54,453 nt of DNA. Origin: Anabaena sp. UHCC 0204 (GTDB lineage Bacteria > Cyanobacteriota > Cyanobacteriia > Cyanobacteriales > Nostocaceae). Positions 26,896-35,920 of the stretch are shown here, piece after piece. Location: NCBI RefSeq assembly GCF_009711975.1, contig NZ_VIKW01000010.1, positions 109,095 to 163,547 of the forward strand, written 5' to 3'. Under the pieces are notes generated by a model, which worked only from the letters and a program-made list of their open reading frames with translations, did not search any database and was not told where the DNA came from. Both the position numbers and the translations under genes were made by a program. The first letter of the stretch is position 1. The number at the start of each line of letters is the position of its first letter.

Positions 26896-27297
26896 TCAGA
26901 GGGAAATATCAAGATTAGTTTTTACCCAATCTACAAAATCTACAAATGTCATTTCTTCAGTTAAAAATAGCTGATTTTTATCATCTTGATGTAAATGAGG
27001 AATATATTCATTTGCGTATTGTTTACCAATACGACCATATTTCAAACGAATAGCACGAGGATCGGGACTATTATCAAAACCAGCTTCAACCCAATCACCT
27101 CGCAAAACATAGTATCTATATTTTCTTAGTTCATCACTGAATAATTCTGTAATTAAAATCCGATATTCTCCATACTGTCCTTCTAAACGCAGGATGGAAC
27201 GTTTTGGAGTAGTATCTATTGTATAATTAACTTGCTGAAAATTAACTTCAGCGATTTTTACTATGTCAGTAAAATAGTCTGTAATTTTTGTATCCAA
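26896..27297 (-). CDS. TumE-like (DUF6516) toxin candidate
   Basis: 133 residues with the DUF6516-like layout: GEYRILITELFSDELRKYRY, GFDNSPDPRAIRLKYG, IPHLHQDDKN, and an acidic-aromatic end FVDFVDWVKTNL. The conserved-looking DN...P and PHxH elements match TumE-family proteins as I know them. The upstream gene overlaps by 37 bp, as in TA pairs. A toxin role is inferred; the pair lies in the gap between the convergent cheA and the co-directional pnp. Confidence 0.62.
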   Translation of the reverse strand: MDTKITDYFTDIVKIAEVNFQQVNYTIDTTPKRSILRLEGQYGEYRILITELFSDELRKYRYYVLRGDWVEAGFDNSPDPRAIRLKYGRIGKQYANEYIPHLHQDDKNQLFLTEEMTFVDFVDWVKTNLDISL

Positions 27298-27593
27298 TCT
27301 TCAACTCCTTGATGACAGAATTCCCAGTCAGCTAAATCAATCTCCCATGTTTTACTTACTAAATTTTCTACTTGTTTGATAAAGTCTTCATCTTCATATA
27401 TTTGCTGACAAAATGTAGAATAATCTAGCTGATATTTTTCTTGATACTTAATATCTCGTTGACGAAGTTCGGCAATTTTTAAGGCTATCTTATCAAGAGT
27501 ATATTGTTTAAGAGCCAAATCCATTGATTCTTGTAAATCTCCTAGTGCAGATAAAACTTCAATGTATTCATCTTTAATTGATACTGTTACCAT
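27261..27593 (-). CDS. antitoxin partner of the TumE-like protein
   Basis: 110 residues, helical and charged: IALKIAELRQRDIKYQEKY, QIYEDEDFIKQVENLV, TWEIDLADWEFCHQGVED. In cyanobacteria I know this pattern as the first gene of a two-gene TA module. It overlaps the downstream gene by 37 bp. No ribbon-helix-helix or HTH motif is obvious. Confidence 0.6.
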   Translation of the reverse strand: MVTVSIKDEYIEVLSALGDLQESMDLALKQYTLDKIALKIAELRQRDIKYQEKYQLDYSTFCQQIYEDEDFIKQVENLVSKTWEIDLADWEFCHQGVEDWIQKLQTILLT

Positions 27594-27638
27594 AATCTTT
27601 ACCTATTTTGTATATAAAATCCTACTGAAATCACCGTA

Positions 27639-27663
27639 GCGATGCCTACTAGCCAGGCATCGC
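27639..27663. repeat. palindromic element with 9-bp arms
   Basis: GCGATGCCT, loop ACTAGCC, AGGCATCGC form a perfect hairpin just after the pnp terminator region. It is of the GC-rich palindrome class scattered in Nostocales genomes. Confidence 0.75.
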
Positions 27664-27708
27664 GGATTTTAGATTTGTGATTTATCCGTAATCTAAAATC
27701 TAAAATCC
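27664..27708 (-). terminator. likely pnp terminator hairpin
   Basis: GGATTTTAGATT (27664-27675) is complementary to AATCTAAAATC (27690-27700) and again to the following TAAAATCC (27701-27708), so the stem can slide. It begins 11 bp past the pnp stop on the minus strand. The adjacent palindrome at 27639-27663 may add to it. Confidence 0.5.
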
Positions 27709-27718
27709 AGCAAGCGAT

Positions 27719-29875
27719 TTAACGGTTTACTGCTGCTGCTTCCCGTGCTGCTGCCGCTTGATCTGGGTGAATACCTAAGCGTGTTAGGTTAATTCGACCC
27801 TTATTGTCAATTTCTCGCACTTTGACAATCACCTCATCACCAACAGCTACTTCATCTTCAACCTTGCCAACTCTGTAGTCAGCGAGTTGAGAAATGTGAA
27901 TCATCCCTTCTTTACCGGGCAAGAATTCCACAAAAGCACCAATAGGTATAATCCGAGTCACACGACCGATGTAAACATCTCCTTCATGGAGCTTACGAGT
28001 CATGCCCTGAACGATGTTCCGCGCTCTCTTGGCCTTATTTTCATCAACTGCGGAAATGGTAACAGTACCATCGTCTTGGATGTCAATTTTTGCACCAGTC
28101 TCTTCAGTAATACCCTTAATGGTTTTACCACCAGGTCCAATAACCAGACCAATCATGTCAGGATCAATCTTGATCGTTAACAAGCGTGGGGCATAGGGTG
28201 AAGTTTCTTCTCTGGGTGTGTCAATAGTCTGGAGCATTTTTTCCAGAATATGTAACCGCGCAGGTTTGGCTTGGTTGACAGCTTGGGCAATTACTTCTAA
28301 AGGCAAACCAGATATTTTCATATCCATTTGCAAAGCGGTAATTCCAGTATCTGTACCGGCAACTTTGAAATCCATGTCACCTAAGAAGTCTTCAATGCCT
28401 TGAATGTCGGTAAGGATTCGCACTTCGTCCCCTTCCTTAATCAAGCCCATTGCTGCACCACTCACAGGTTTGAGAATGGGGACTCCGGCATCCATCAGGG
28501 ACAGGCTAGAACCACAAACTGAACCCATTGAAGTCGAGCCGTTAGAAGAAAGCACTTCCGAGACTACGCGAATTACGTAGGGGAATTTGTCTTTGGGTGG
28601 TAATACAGGTAACAATGCCCGTTCTGCTAATGCACCATGTCCGATTTCTCGTCTACCAGGGGCGCGTAATGGTTTGGTTTCGCCTACGGAGAAGGGAGGG
28701 AAATTATAGTGATGCAGGTAACGTTTGGTTTGTTCTAGTTGCAAGTCATCGTTGAGGTTTTGGGCATCTCCAGGAGTCCCAAGGGTACAAATTGAAAGTA
28801 CCTGGGTGAGTCCTCGGTTGAATAAGCCGCTTCCATGTACTCGTTTGGGTATAATCCCAACCCGACACGATATAGGACGAACTTCATCAAGTTTACGACC
28901 GTCAACACGCACATCATCTTCAACAATTTGGAGGCGCATGAAGTATTTGGTAATGCTTTTGAAGGTATTACCCAGGGCTTTAGAGTTTGCTGTAGCAGCC
29001 ATGCGAATCGGATCTTCTTCCGATAAAGCAGCGATTTCAGCAGAGATACTATCTTTAACTGCATCTAAAGCAATATCACGATCAGTTTTAGTTAACTCAA
29101 ATTGCGCCAAGATTTTCTTAATCTCATCACTAGCGCGATCGCGGATATAGTTTTCTAAAGTTTGATCTACTGCCGGTGGTGCTTCTTGCACAAGTTTTAG
29201 ACCTAGTTCATCCAGCAAATCTAGCTGGGCTTGAATTAAATCCCGGACTGCTTCATAGCCAAAATCAATCGCCTCGATAATATCTCTTTCTGGCAACTGA
29301 TTTGCACCAGCTTCCACCATGATCACTCCATCTGGTGAACCGGCGACAATTAAATCCAAATCCCCCGCTTCAATTTCTGCGTAGGTAGGATTAATAATAA
29401 AATCATCACCCACTAAACCAACCCGAACTGCGGCCATTGGTCCATTAAAAGGGATTTGGGCAATCAAGGTAGCAATTGAAGCACCCGTTACTGCTAATAC
29501 ATCGGGGGGAACTTGCTCATCCATTGACATAGTTAATGCCACAACTTGCAAATCATCCCGCAACCATGAAGGGAATAAAGGACGGAGTGGACGGTCAATC
29601 AGACGACTGGTAAGAATTGCCTTTTCCGGTGGACGACCTTCCCGGCGCATAATTCCTCCCGGAATTCTTCCCGCTGCATACAATCTTTCTTCGTAATCTA
29701 CGGTCAGTGGCAAAAAATCAATGCCTTCCCGCGCTGCTGACCTGGTAGCTGTCACTAAAACAGTTGTATCGCCTGATTGTATCAAAACCGACCCACCTGC
29801 TTGGGGGGCTAGTAGGCCAACCGTTAGTCGAATATCCCGTCCATCAAAGGATATTGACTTTTCAAATTCTGCCAT
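27719..29875 (-). CDS. pnp: polyribonucleotide nucleotidyltransferase (PNPase)
   Basis: 718 residues, full length. It degrades RNA 3' to 5' with phosphate and adds tails in cyanobacteria. Two RNase PH domains are visible: residues about 1-215 with [19 protein letters not shown], and about 310-540 with [15 protein letters not shown] and [15 protein letters not shown] domain follows at about 555-615 ([19 protein letters not shown]) and S1 at about 620-695 ([20 protein letters not shown]). Motif [19 protein letters not shown] contains the catalytic acids. Confidence 0.97.
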   Translation of the reverse strand: MAEFEKSISFDGRDIRLTVGLLAPQAGGSVLIQSGDTTVLVTATRSAAREGIDFLPLTVDYEERLYAAGRIPGGIMRREGRPPEKAILTSRLIDRPLRPLFPSWLRDDLQVVALTMSMDEQVPPDVLAVTGASIATLIAQIPFNGPMAAVRVGLVGDDFIINPTYAEIEAGDLDLIVAGSPDGVIMVEAGANQLPERDIIEAIDFGYEAVRDLIQAQLDLLDELGLKLVQEAPPAVDQTLENYIRDRASDEIKKILAQFELTKTDRDIALDAVKDSISAEIAALSEEDPIRMAATANSKALGNTFKSITKYFMRLQIVEDDVRVDGRKLDEVRPISCRVGIIPKRVHGSGLFNRGLTQVLSICTLGTPGDAQNLNDDLQLEQTKRYLHHYNFPPFSVGETKPLRAPGRREIGHGALAERALLPVLPPKDKFPYVIRVVSEVLSSNGSTSMGSVCGSSLSLMDAGVPILKPVSGAAMGLIKEGDEVRILTDIQGIEDFLGDMDFKVAGTDTGITALQMDMKISGLPLEVIAQAVNQAKPARLHILEKMLQTIDTPREETSPYAPRLLTIKIDPDMIGLVIGPGGKTIKGITEETGAKIDIQDDGTVTISAVDENKAKRARNIVQGMTRKLHEGDVYIGRVTRIIPIGAFVEFLPGKEGMIHISQLADYRVGKVEDEVAVGDEVIVKVREIDNKGRINLTRLGIHPDQAAAAREAAAVNR

Positions 29876-30236
29876 TCAGTTTTTTTCCCTTCTCTTACGC
29901 TATTCTCACTCTGTGGCAATCCTAACATTTATGGACTCTAGACGGCTTCTGTAACGAATAAACATAAAACAAAATTCCTGAAGTTACCCTGACAACAGGC
30001 TTCATATCTGGGTTTTTCATCTAAGTTCTATTTTTGCTGAACCATGTTAATAATATTAAATCAATCAATTAAGATGCAATTAACTGTATAATGATTCCCA
30101 AAAATTGTCCGATGCTTTACTCTGTCATTAAAAAGGAATGATAAAAAAACTTATGTCATTTTCTTGACAACTCTTTTCTAAGTCCTGGATCATAAATTCT
30201 TGTTTTGTTGACAAAAAAGAAAAGTATTCATCTGTT
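29876..30236. other. AT-rich spacer, no gene seen
   Basis: Divergent spacer between pnp and the small gene at 30237. It probably contains the pnp promoter. I see no RNA gene or repeat that stands out. Confidence 0.5.
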
Positions 30237-30557
30237 ATATTAAAATATTTCAGAGCAGTATTTCTTCCCTATTGCCTTCAGAAACAACCGGATGGGAGAT
30301 ATGTAGTTCTTAATAGGCGATACAAGCCACTGGGTTTTAATACCAGAGAACATATAGAGTATGAAGACTATCCTATTTGTGTTAAATTGAAAGGTATAGG
30401 TTCAGCAACGGCAGCAAAACTATCTTGGAATTGTGATTCAAATACAGACATAATTTATCTGTACAACGATGATTGTTTTCCAACAAAAAGTTCGGAAGAT
30501 ATGCAAAATTATCTTAAACGCTTAGAGATATTAGCAAAACTTAAAGTTGATTCGTGA
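30237..30557 (+). CDS. small conserved protein without an ATG start
   Basis: From 30237 the frame reads (I)LKYFRAVFLPYCLQKQPDG, RYVVLNRRYKPLGFNTREH, GIGSATAAKLSWNCDS, IIYLYNDDC and ends LEILAKLKVDS: 106 residues. I recognise the block QKQPDGRYVVLNRRYKPLGF as a family of cyanobacterial, plasmid and phage hypotheticals that begin M-x-K-Y-F-R. Here the expected ATG is ATA (30237-30239), and the only in-frame ATG is near the end. Either ATA or an upstream non-AUG codon is used, or the gene is silenced. It lies 14 bp upstream of xisH on the same strand. Confidence 0.7.
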   Translation: MLKYFRAVFLPYCLQKQPDGRYVVLNRRYKPLGFNTREHIEYEDYPICVKLKGIGSATAAKLSWNCDSNTDIIYLYNDDCFPTKSSEDMQNYLKRLEILAKLKVDS

Positions 30558-30571
30558 GGTAATAGTAATTA

Positions 30572-30988
30572 GTGTCTGCAAAAGATATATTTCACGACGC
30601 AGTAAAGAAAGCTTTACAAAAAGAGCAGTGGGTGATTACAGATGATCCACTAAAATTTAAATTTGGCAACGTCAAATTCAATATAGATTTAGGTGCTGAG
30701 AAATTAATTGCGGCTGAAAGAGAAAGTGAGAAAATAGCAGTAGAAATCAAAAGTTTTATTAATCCTTCCGCTATTACAGACTTTTATGCTGCTTTAGGTC
30801 AGTTTCTCAGCTATCGTCTGGCTTTAGAAGCTCTTGAACCAGATCGTATACTATATATGGCAATTCCATTGGAAGTTTATCGAACCTTTTTTCAGCTTGA
30901 GTTTACACAAGTCGCACTAAAAAGATATCAAGTGTTACTAGTAGTATATGAACCAGATAATGAGGTGATTGTAGAATGGATAACATAG
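30572..30988 (+). CDS. xisH: XisH family protein
   Basis: 138 residues from a GTG start. XisH was defined as one of the factors needed with XisF for excision of the fdxN element during heterocyst development in Anabaena; many cyanobacteria have several xisH/xisI pairs unrelated to an element. The sequence shows a nuclease-like core D39 (FNIDLGAEKLI) and E58-x-K60 (AVEIKSF). Typical blocks are MSAKDIFHDAVKKALQKE and FYAALGQFLSYRLALE. It overlaps xisI by 13 bp. Confidence 0.93.
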   Translation: MSAKDIFHDAVKKALQKEQWVITDDPLKFKFGNVKFNIDLGAEKLIAAERESEKIAVEIKSFINPSAITDFYAALGQFLSYRLALEALEPDRILYMAIPLEVYRTFFQLEFTQVALKRYQVLLVVYEPDNEVIVEWIT

Positions 30989-31311
30989 CCAAATATCGAG
31001 AATATATTCAAAGATTACTCACAGATTACGCCAAGGATGATATTTGCACCAACGAAGTAGATGTTGAACTCATCTTTGATACAGAACGCGACCATTACCA
31101 GTGGATGAATGTTGGTTGGGAACATTTAAATCGCGTTTATATGACGGTGATTCACTTCGATATTAAAAACGGCAAAATTTGGTTACAACAGAATTTAACA
31201 GAAGAAAATCCCGCCGAAGATTTAGTAAAAATGGGTGTTCCTAGAGAAGATATCGTGTTGGGTTTACATCCTCCTTATAAACGTCCATATACAGATTATG
31301 GAAGGGCTTAG
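30976..31311 (+). CDS. xisI: XisI family protein
   Basis: 111 residues: KYREYIQRLLTDYAKDDIC, ELIFDTERDHYQWMNVGWE, LEENPA-like TEENPAEDLVKMGVPREDIV and GLHPPYKRPYTDYG, all hallmarks of XisI. It is always coupled to xisH; overlap, size and mobility suggest a TA-like or immunity-type pair, but this is unproven. No fdxN-type element or XisF recombinase is in the window. Its stop abuts a kinase pseudogene on the other strand. Confidence 0.93.
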   Translation: MDNIAKYREYIQRLLTDYAKDDICTNEVDVELIFDTERDHYQWMNVGWEHLNRVYMTVIHFDIKNGKIWLQQNLTEENPAEDLVKMGVPREDIVLGLHPPYKRPYTDYGRA

Positions 31312-31544
31312 AGAATGCGGTTGTACCATCTTTTCCAACCAACCGATAAACCGCAAACTCAACCGGGGTAAAAGATGACGAAAATTAATTAAATAGGGGT
31401 CATCTTCATCTTGTAATTGATCTATTTCTGTTGATTTAATCCCTATAAGTTAATATTTGTTGCTAACCAAGTAATTCTACCACCTTCGCGGTTGCGTCCT
31501 AGTTCTCTAATAAGCTGATAGCCTTGTTCTTGGAAGCTGCTCAT
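31312..31544 (-). pseudogene. Ser/Thr protein kinase remnant with internal deletion
   Basis: On the minus strand, ATG 31544 starts MSSFQEQGYQLIRELGRNRE and GGRITWLATN, the N-lobe glycine loop region of cyanobacterial Ser/Thr kinases. It stops at 31444. From 31443, in another frame, the sequence reads GIKSTEIDQLQDEDDPYLIN then FRHLLPRLSLRFIGWLEKMV, the end of the same kinase type's catalytic domain. About 200 residues between, including the HRD and DFG loops, are deleted. Homology ends beside the xisI stop. Confidence 0.75.
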
Positions 31545-31737
31545 ATTTCTAAGAAAGAATAAGTATAATAGTGTATTTTGATTTTACTATAAGTAGGGGT
31601 AGTTAAAAATCAGGCTGTAAAAGTTTTGGTTCAGGCTAAGGTTTGTTACTATTTAAGTTGGAGGGACAGATTCAGGATCTTCCGCTCTAGTTTAAGATGC
31701 GACATAAGAATCCAAGAAATAATTAGTATATTTAAAC

Positions 31738-34700
31738 ATGGCAACTTTACACGGAACTTGGGTAATAAATCATCAAACTAGCTATTTCTTTATTTGGGGA
31801 GAAACTTGGCGTTCTTCACAGGTACATACTGAAGTGTCTGCTGAGATTCCTTTACATCCATTGGCTATGACATCAGGGGAATTAAATGAATGGTTAGAAG
31901 CATCTAATTTATCAATTGCTAATTTAATTCAGCCTGCTACTAATAGTAAACAAAGAGTTAAAACTAAATCAGCAACCGAAACAAAATTACCTCTTCATTC
32001 ACAAATAGTTTCTTTACCAACTAATTTTTTAGAAAATAATAAATCAAAACAAATAGCTATTTCTCCAGCACATTCTGTCAGCGTTGGTATAGACTCCCCC
32101 TCTTCACAATACTTACATCCTTGGAAAATTAATGGTTTTTGTCTTCCTCCAGCATTAGCAATTAAATTTCTTTCATCTTTACCCCTAAGTGAAACTGATA
32201 GTAAAACAGCTTTATTAGGAGCAGATATTCGTTTTTGGGTACATATCTACCGCTGGCATTTAGATTTAATTTCTCGTTGTAAATTTTTACCAACAATTGA
32301 AAAACAAGATAGTAATTTAATAGCGAAGTGGCAGGTAATTTTAGATAGTGCTGTAGATGTCACCAGGTTAGAAAAATTCGCCTCACAAATACCATTAGCT
32401 TGTCGCACATATCAACAAAATACCGAAAATATAGCAACTGATTTACCATTAGCACCTCAAGAAATAATATTATCATTTCTCAACATAATTACAGATCATC
32501 AATTGCGGTTAATAATTGGTTCTCAATCTCCCCTTGAACCAAGAATGATGATGTCTTTACCAATTGCATTACAGCAATGGTTACAAGGATTAATTAATGC
32601 AAATAATACAATTGATGTAACAGGAGGAGAACGTCTAGAAGCCACATTAAAAGCTTGGACTTTACCACTACAATATCAACTTACAGGCAAAGCATTATTT
32701 AGAACTTGTTTTCAATTACTTCCTCCAGAAAATGAAGAACCAAATTGGATTTTAAAATATTTTCTTCAAGCCGCAGATAATCCAGAATTTTTAATAGACG
32801 CAGCCACAATTTGGCATCAACCTGTAGAAAAATTAGTCTATCAAAATCGTACAATTGAACAACCCCAAGAAACATTTTTGCGAGGTTTGGGTTTAGCTTC
32901 TCGATTGTATCCCATAATTACACCCAGTTTAGAAAGTGAATCTCCCGAATTTTGTCACCTGACACCCATGCAAGCTTATGAATTTATCAAAGCTGTAACT
33001 TGGAGATTTGAAGATAGCGGTTTAGGGGTAATTTTACCTCCTAGTTTAGCTAATAGAGAAGGTTGGGCAAACCGCTTAGGTTTAAAAATTAGTGCCGAAA
33101 CTCCGAAACAAAAATCTGGACGTTTGGGTTTACAAAGTTTATTAAACTTCCAATGGAAATTAGCAATTGGTGGACAAACAATTTCTAAAACTGAATTTGA
33201 TAAACTGGTAAAATTAAATAGTCCTTTGGTAGAAATTAACGGTGAATGGGTAGAATTGCGTCCTCAAGATATTAAAACTGCTCAAACCTTTTTTACTTCC
33301 CGCAAAGAAGAAATGTCACTTTCCTTAGAAGATGCTTTACGCATTAGTAAAGGAGACACCCAAGTAATTGAAAAATTACCTGTTGTCAGTTTTGAAGCTT
33401 CTGGTGCATTAGAAGAATTAATAGGGGCATTAACTAATAATCAAGAAATTCAACCTTTAACTACACCTCAAAGTTTTAGAGGAGAATTACGTCCTTATCA
33501 AGAAAGAGGTGCGGGTTGGTTAGCTTTTCTAGAACGTTGGGGTTTAGGTGCTTGTCTTGCAGACGATATGGGATTAGGTAAAACGATCCAATTCATCGCT
33601 TTTTTGCTTCATCTCAAAGAAGAAAATGTATTAGAAAAACCAACTTTATTAGTTTGTCCAACTTCGGTTATGGGCAATTGGCAAAAAGAAGTAAAGAAAT
33701 TTGCCCCGACGCTCAAAGTTTTAGAATATCACGGTGATAAACGCCCCAAAGGTAAAGCATTTACAGAAGCTGTTAATAAACACGATTTAGTTATTACTAG
33801 CTATTCACTTATTCACCGGGATATTAAATTATTAAAAACAGTTGAATGGCAAATAATTGTTTTAGATGAAGCCCAAAATGTCAAAAATTCAGAAGCGAAA
33901 CAATCACAAGCAGTCAGACAATTAGAAACAACGTTTCGGATTGCTTTAACAGGAACACCTGTAGAAAATAGATTACAAGAATTATGGTCTATTTTAGATT
34001 TCCTCAATCCTGGTTATTTAGGTAATAAACAATTTTTCCAAAGACGGTTTGCCATGCCGATTGAAAAGTATGGTGATGCTGCTTCTTTAAATCAATTACG
34101 TTCTTTAGTTCAACCTTTTATTTTGCGTCGGTTAAAAAGTGATAAAGATATTATTCAAGACTTACCAGATAAGCAAGAAATGACGGTTTTTTGTGGATTA
34201 ACTTCCGAACAAGCTACACTATATCAACAATTAGTAGATGAATCTTTAGTAGAAATTGAATCTGCGGAAGGATTACAACGTCGGGGGATGATTTTAGGAT
34301 TATTAGTGAAGCTAAAACAAATCTGTAATCATCCGTCTCAATATTTGAAATTAGCAACTTTAGAAAAACATAATTCAGCTAAATTACAACGACTAGAGGA
34401 AATGTTAGATGAGGTGATATCAGAAGGCGATCGCGCTTTAATTTTCACACAATTTGCTGAATGGGGTAAGTTACTCAAACCGCATTTAGAAAAACAACTA
34501 GGACGGGAAATATTCTTTTTATATGGAAGTACCACCAAAAAACAAAGAGAAGAAATGATTGATAGATTCCAACATGATCCCCAAGGACCACCAATTATGA
34601 TTTTATCTTTAAAAGCTGGTGGCGTCGGCTTAAATTTAACTAGGGCAAATCATGTTTTTCACTTTGATAGATGGTGGAATCCCGCAGTCGAAAATCAAGC

Positions 34701-34929
34701 TACAGACCGAGTATTTAGAATTGGTCAAACCCGCAATGTTCAAGTTCATAAATTTGTCTGTACTGGAACTTTGGAAGAAAAAATTAATGACATGATTGAA
34801 AGTAAAAAACAACTAGCAGAACAAGTTGTAGGTGCGGGTGAAGATTGGTTGACAGAAATGGATACAGACCAACTTCGTAATTTATTAATATTAGATCGGA
34901 ATGCAGTTATCGAAGAAGATGAAGTTTAA
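31738..34929 (+). CDS. SNF2-family DNA helicase/translocase
   Basis: 1063 residues. The N-terminal 450 or so residues are the bacterial SNF2 accessory region (SNF2_assoc type, with LRGLGLASRLYP-like motifs). The ATPase follows: Walker A LADDMGLGKTIQFIAF (about 607-622), DEAQ box IIVLDEAQNVKNSEAKQ (about 708), GTPVENRLQELWSILDFLNP, and the second RecA lobe ending GGVGLNLTRANHVFHFDRWW and QATDRVFRIGQ. It remodels protein-DNA complexes. The SWIM gene at 35921 is its usual neighbour. Confidence 0.95.
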   Translation: MATLHGTWVINHQTSYFFIWGETWRSSQVHTEVSAEIPLHPLAMTSGELNEWLEASNLSIANLIQPATNSKQRVKTKSATETKLPLHSQIVSLPTNFLENNKSKQIAISPAHSVSVGIDSPSSQYLHPWKINGFCLPPALAIKFLSSLPLSETDSKTALLGADIRFWVHIYRWHLDLISRCKFLPTIEKQDSNLIAKWQVILDSAVDVTRLEKFASQIPLACRTYQQNTENIATDLPLAPQEIILSFLNIITDHQLRLIIGSQSPLEPRMMMSLPIALQQWLQGLINANNTIDVTGGERLEATLKAWTLPLQYQLTGKALFRTCFQLLPPENEEPNWILKYFLQAADNPEFLIDAATIWHQPVEKLVYQNRTIEQPQETFLRGLGLASRLYPIITPSLESESPEFCHLTPMQAYEFIKAVTWRFEDSGLGVILPPSLANREGWANRLGLKISAETPKQKSGRLGLQSLLNFQWKLAIGGQTISKTEFDKLVKLNSPLVEINGEWVELRPQDIKTAQTFFTSRKEEMSLSLEDALRISKGDTQVIEKLPVVSFEASGALEELIGALTNNQEIQPLTTPQSFRGELRPYQERGAGWLAFLERWGLGACLADDMGLGKTIQFIAFLLHLKEENVLEKPTLLVCPTSVMGNWQKEVKKFAPTLKVLEYHGDKRPKGKAFTEAVNKHDLVITSYSLIHRDIKLLKTVEWQIIVLDEAQNVKNSEAKQSQAVRQLETTFRIALTGTPVENRLQELWSILDFLNPGYLGNKQFFQRRFAMPIEKYGDAASLNQLRSLVQPFILRRLKSDKDIIQDLPDKQEMTVFCGLTSEQATLYQQLVDESLVEIESAEGLQRRGMILGLLVKLKQICNHPSQYLKLATLEKHNSAKLQRLEEMLDEVISEGDRALIFTQFAEWGKLLKPHLEKQLGREIFFLYGSTTKKQREEMIDRFQHDPQGPPIMILSLKAGGVGLNLTRANHVFHFDRWWNPAVENQATDRVFRIGQTRNVQVHKFVCTGTLEEKINDMIESKKQLAEQVVGAGEDWLTEMDTDQLRNLLILDRNAVIEEDEV

Positions 34930-35917
34930 AAGATCACAAAGTAGTGACAATTACATTGCTGATGATGTATATTCCCTAGTAAATCCTAACTTAGATAACA
35001 AGATGAGAGAAAATATAGACCATGACCGCTTATTCAAAGAACTAATATCAACCTTTTTTATAGAATTTATAGAATTGTTCTTTCCTCAAGTTTTGGAATA
35101 TATAGACCACGAATCAATTACATTCTTAGACAAAGAAATATTTACTGATGTCACCGTAGGAGACAAATATGAAACCGACTTGATAGCCAAAGTTAAATTT
35201 TTAGGTCAACCTTCTTATTTTGTGATTCATATTGAAGCAGAATCAGGTGCTAGACCAAAATTTAATCAAAGAATGTTTCGTTATTTTGCGAGATTAGATG
35301 AAAAATTGGACTTGCCAATATATCCGATAGTTATATTTTCCTACGACTCACCCAAAACCGTAGCCGTGAATAACTATCAAATCAACTTTCCTGATTTTGA
35401 AGTGCTAAAATTTAATTATCAAGTAGTGCAACTCAATCAACTCAACTGGCGAGACTTTTTAACCCGTCCAAATCCAGTTGCATCGGCTTTGATGTCAAAA
35501 ATGAGCATAGCGCCAGAAGATAGGCCAAAAGTCAAAGCGGAATGTTTAAGGTTATTAGTCACCTTAAAATTAAATCCAGCCAAAATGCAATTAATATCAG
35601 GTTTTATTGACACATATCTGAGATTGAATAAGATAGAAAAAGAGAAATTTCAAACAGAAATAGGCACATTAATCAAAGAAGAAAAGGAGGAAGTTATGCA
35701 AATTGTCACCAGTTGGATGGAAGAAGGAATTGAAAGAGGAATTGAAAGAGAAAAAAATTTAATTCTTCGTCAAATTAATAGAAAATTTGGACAAATTAAT
35801 CTAGAGTTGGAAACCAAAATTAGAAATTTAAATATAGAAATCATTGAAGCTTTAGCAGAGGCAATATTTGATTTAGATACTGTGGAAGATTTGCAAAATT
35901 GGTTAGATAATCTTTGA
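34919..35917 (+). CDS. DUF4351 / PD-(D/E)XK nuclease-family transposase-like protein
   Basis: 332 residues from ATG 34919, which overlaps the SNF2 stop by 11 bp; ATG 35003 (MRENIDHDRLFKELI) is the more usual family start. The N-terminal part resembles Rpn/YhgA-like nucleases: DHDRLFKELISTFFIEFIEL, DVTVGDKYETDLIAKV and a FVIHIEAES strand (a candidate D...ExE-like core). The C-terminal 60 residues form DUF4351 (RQINRKFGQINLELETKIRN to LQNWLDNL). Such proteins are abundant, mobile and cyanobacteria-specific. Confidence 0.82.
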   Translation: MKFKRSQSSDNYIADDVYSLVNPNLDNKMRENIDHDRLFKELISTFFIEFIELFFPQVLEYIDHESITFLDKEIFTDVTVGDKYETDLIAKVKFLGQPSYFVIHIEAESGARPKFNQRMFRYFARLDEKLDLPIYPIVIFSYDSPKTVAVNNYQINFPDFEVLKFNYQVVQLNQLNWRDFLTRPNPVASALMSKMSIAPEDRPKVKAECLRLLVTLKLNPAKMQLISGFIDTYLRLNKIEKEKFQTEIGTLIKEEKEEVMQIVTSWMEEGIERGIEREKNLILRQINRKFGQINLELETKIRNLNIEIIEALAEAIFDLDTVEDLQNWLDNL

Positions 35918-35920
35918 TAT

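Noticed and set aside
30572-31311. An fdxN-type excision element around xisHI
   Set aside because: No XisF-type recombinase and no fdxN or nifH-related flank was seen; xisHI occurs in many genomes without such elements.
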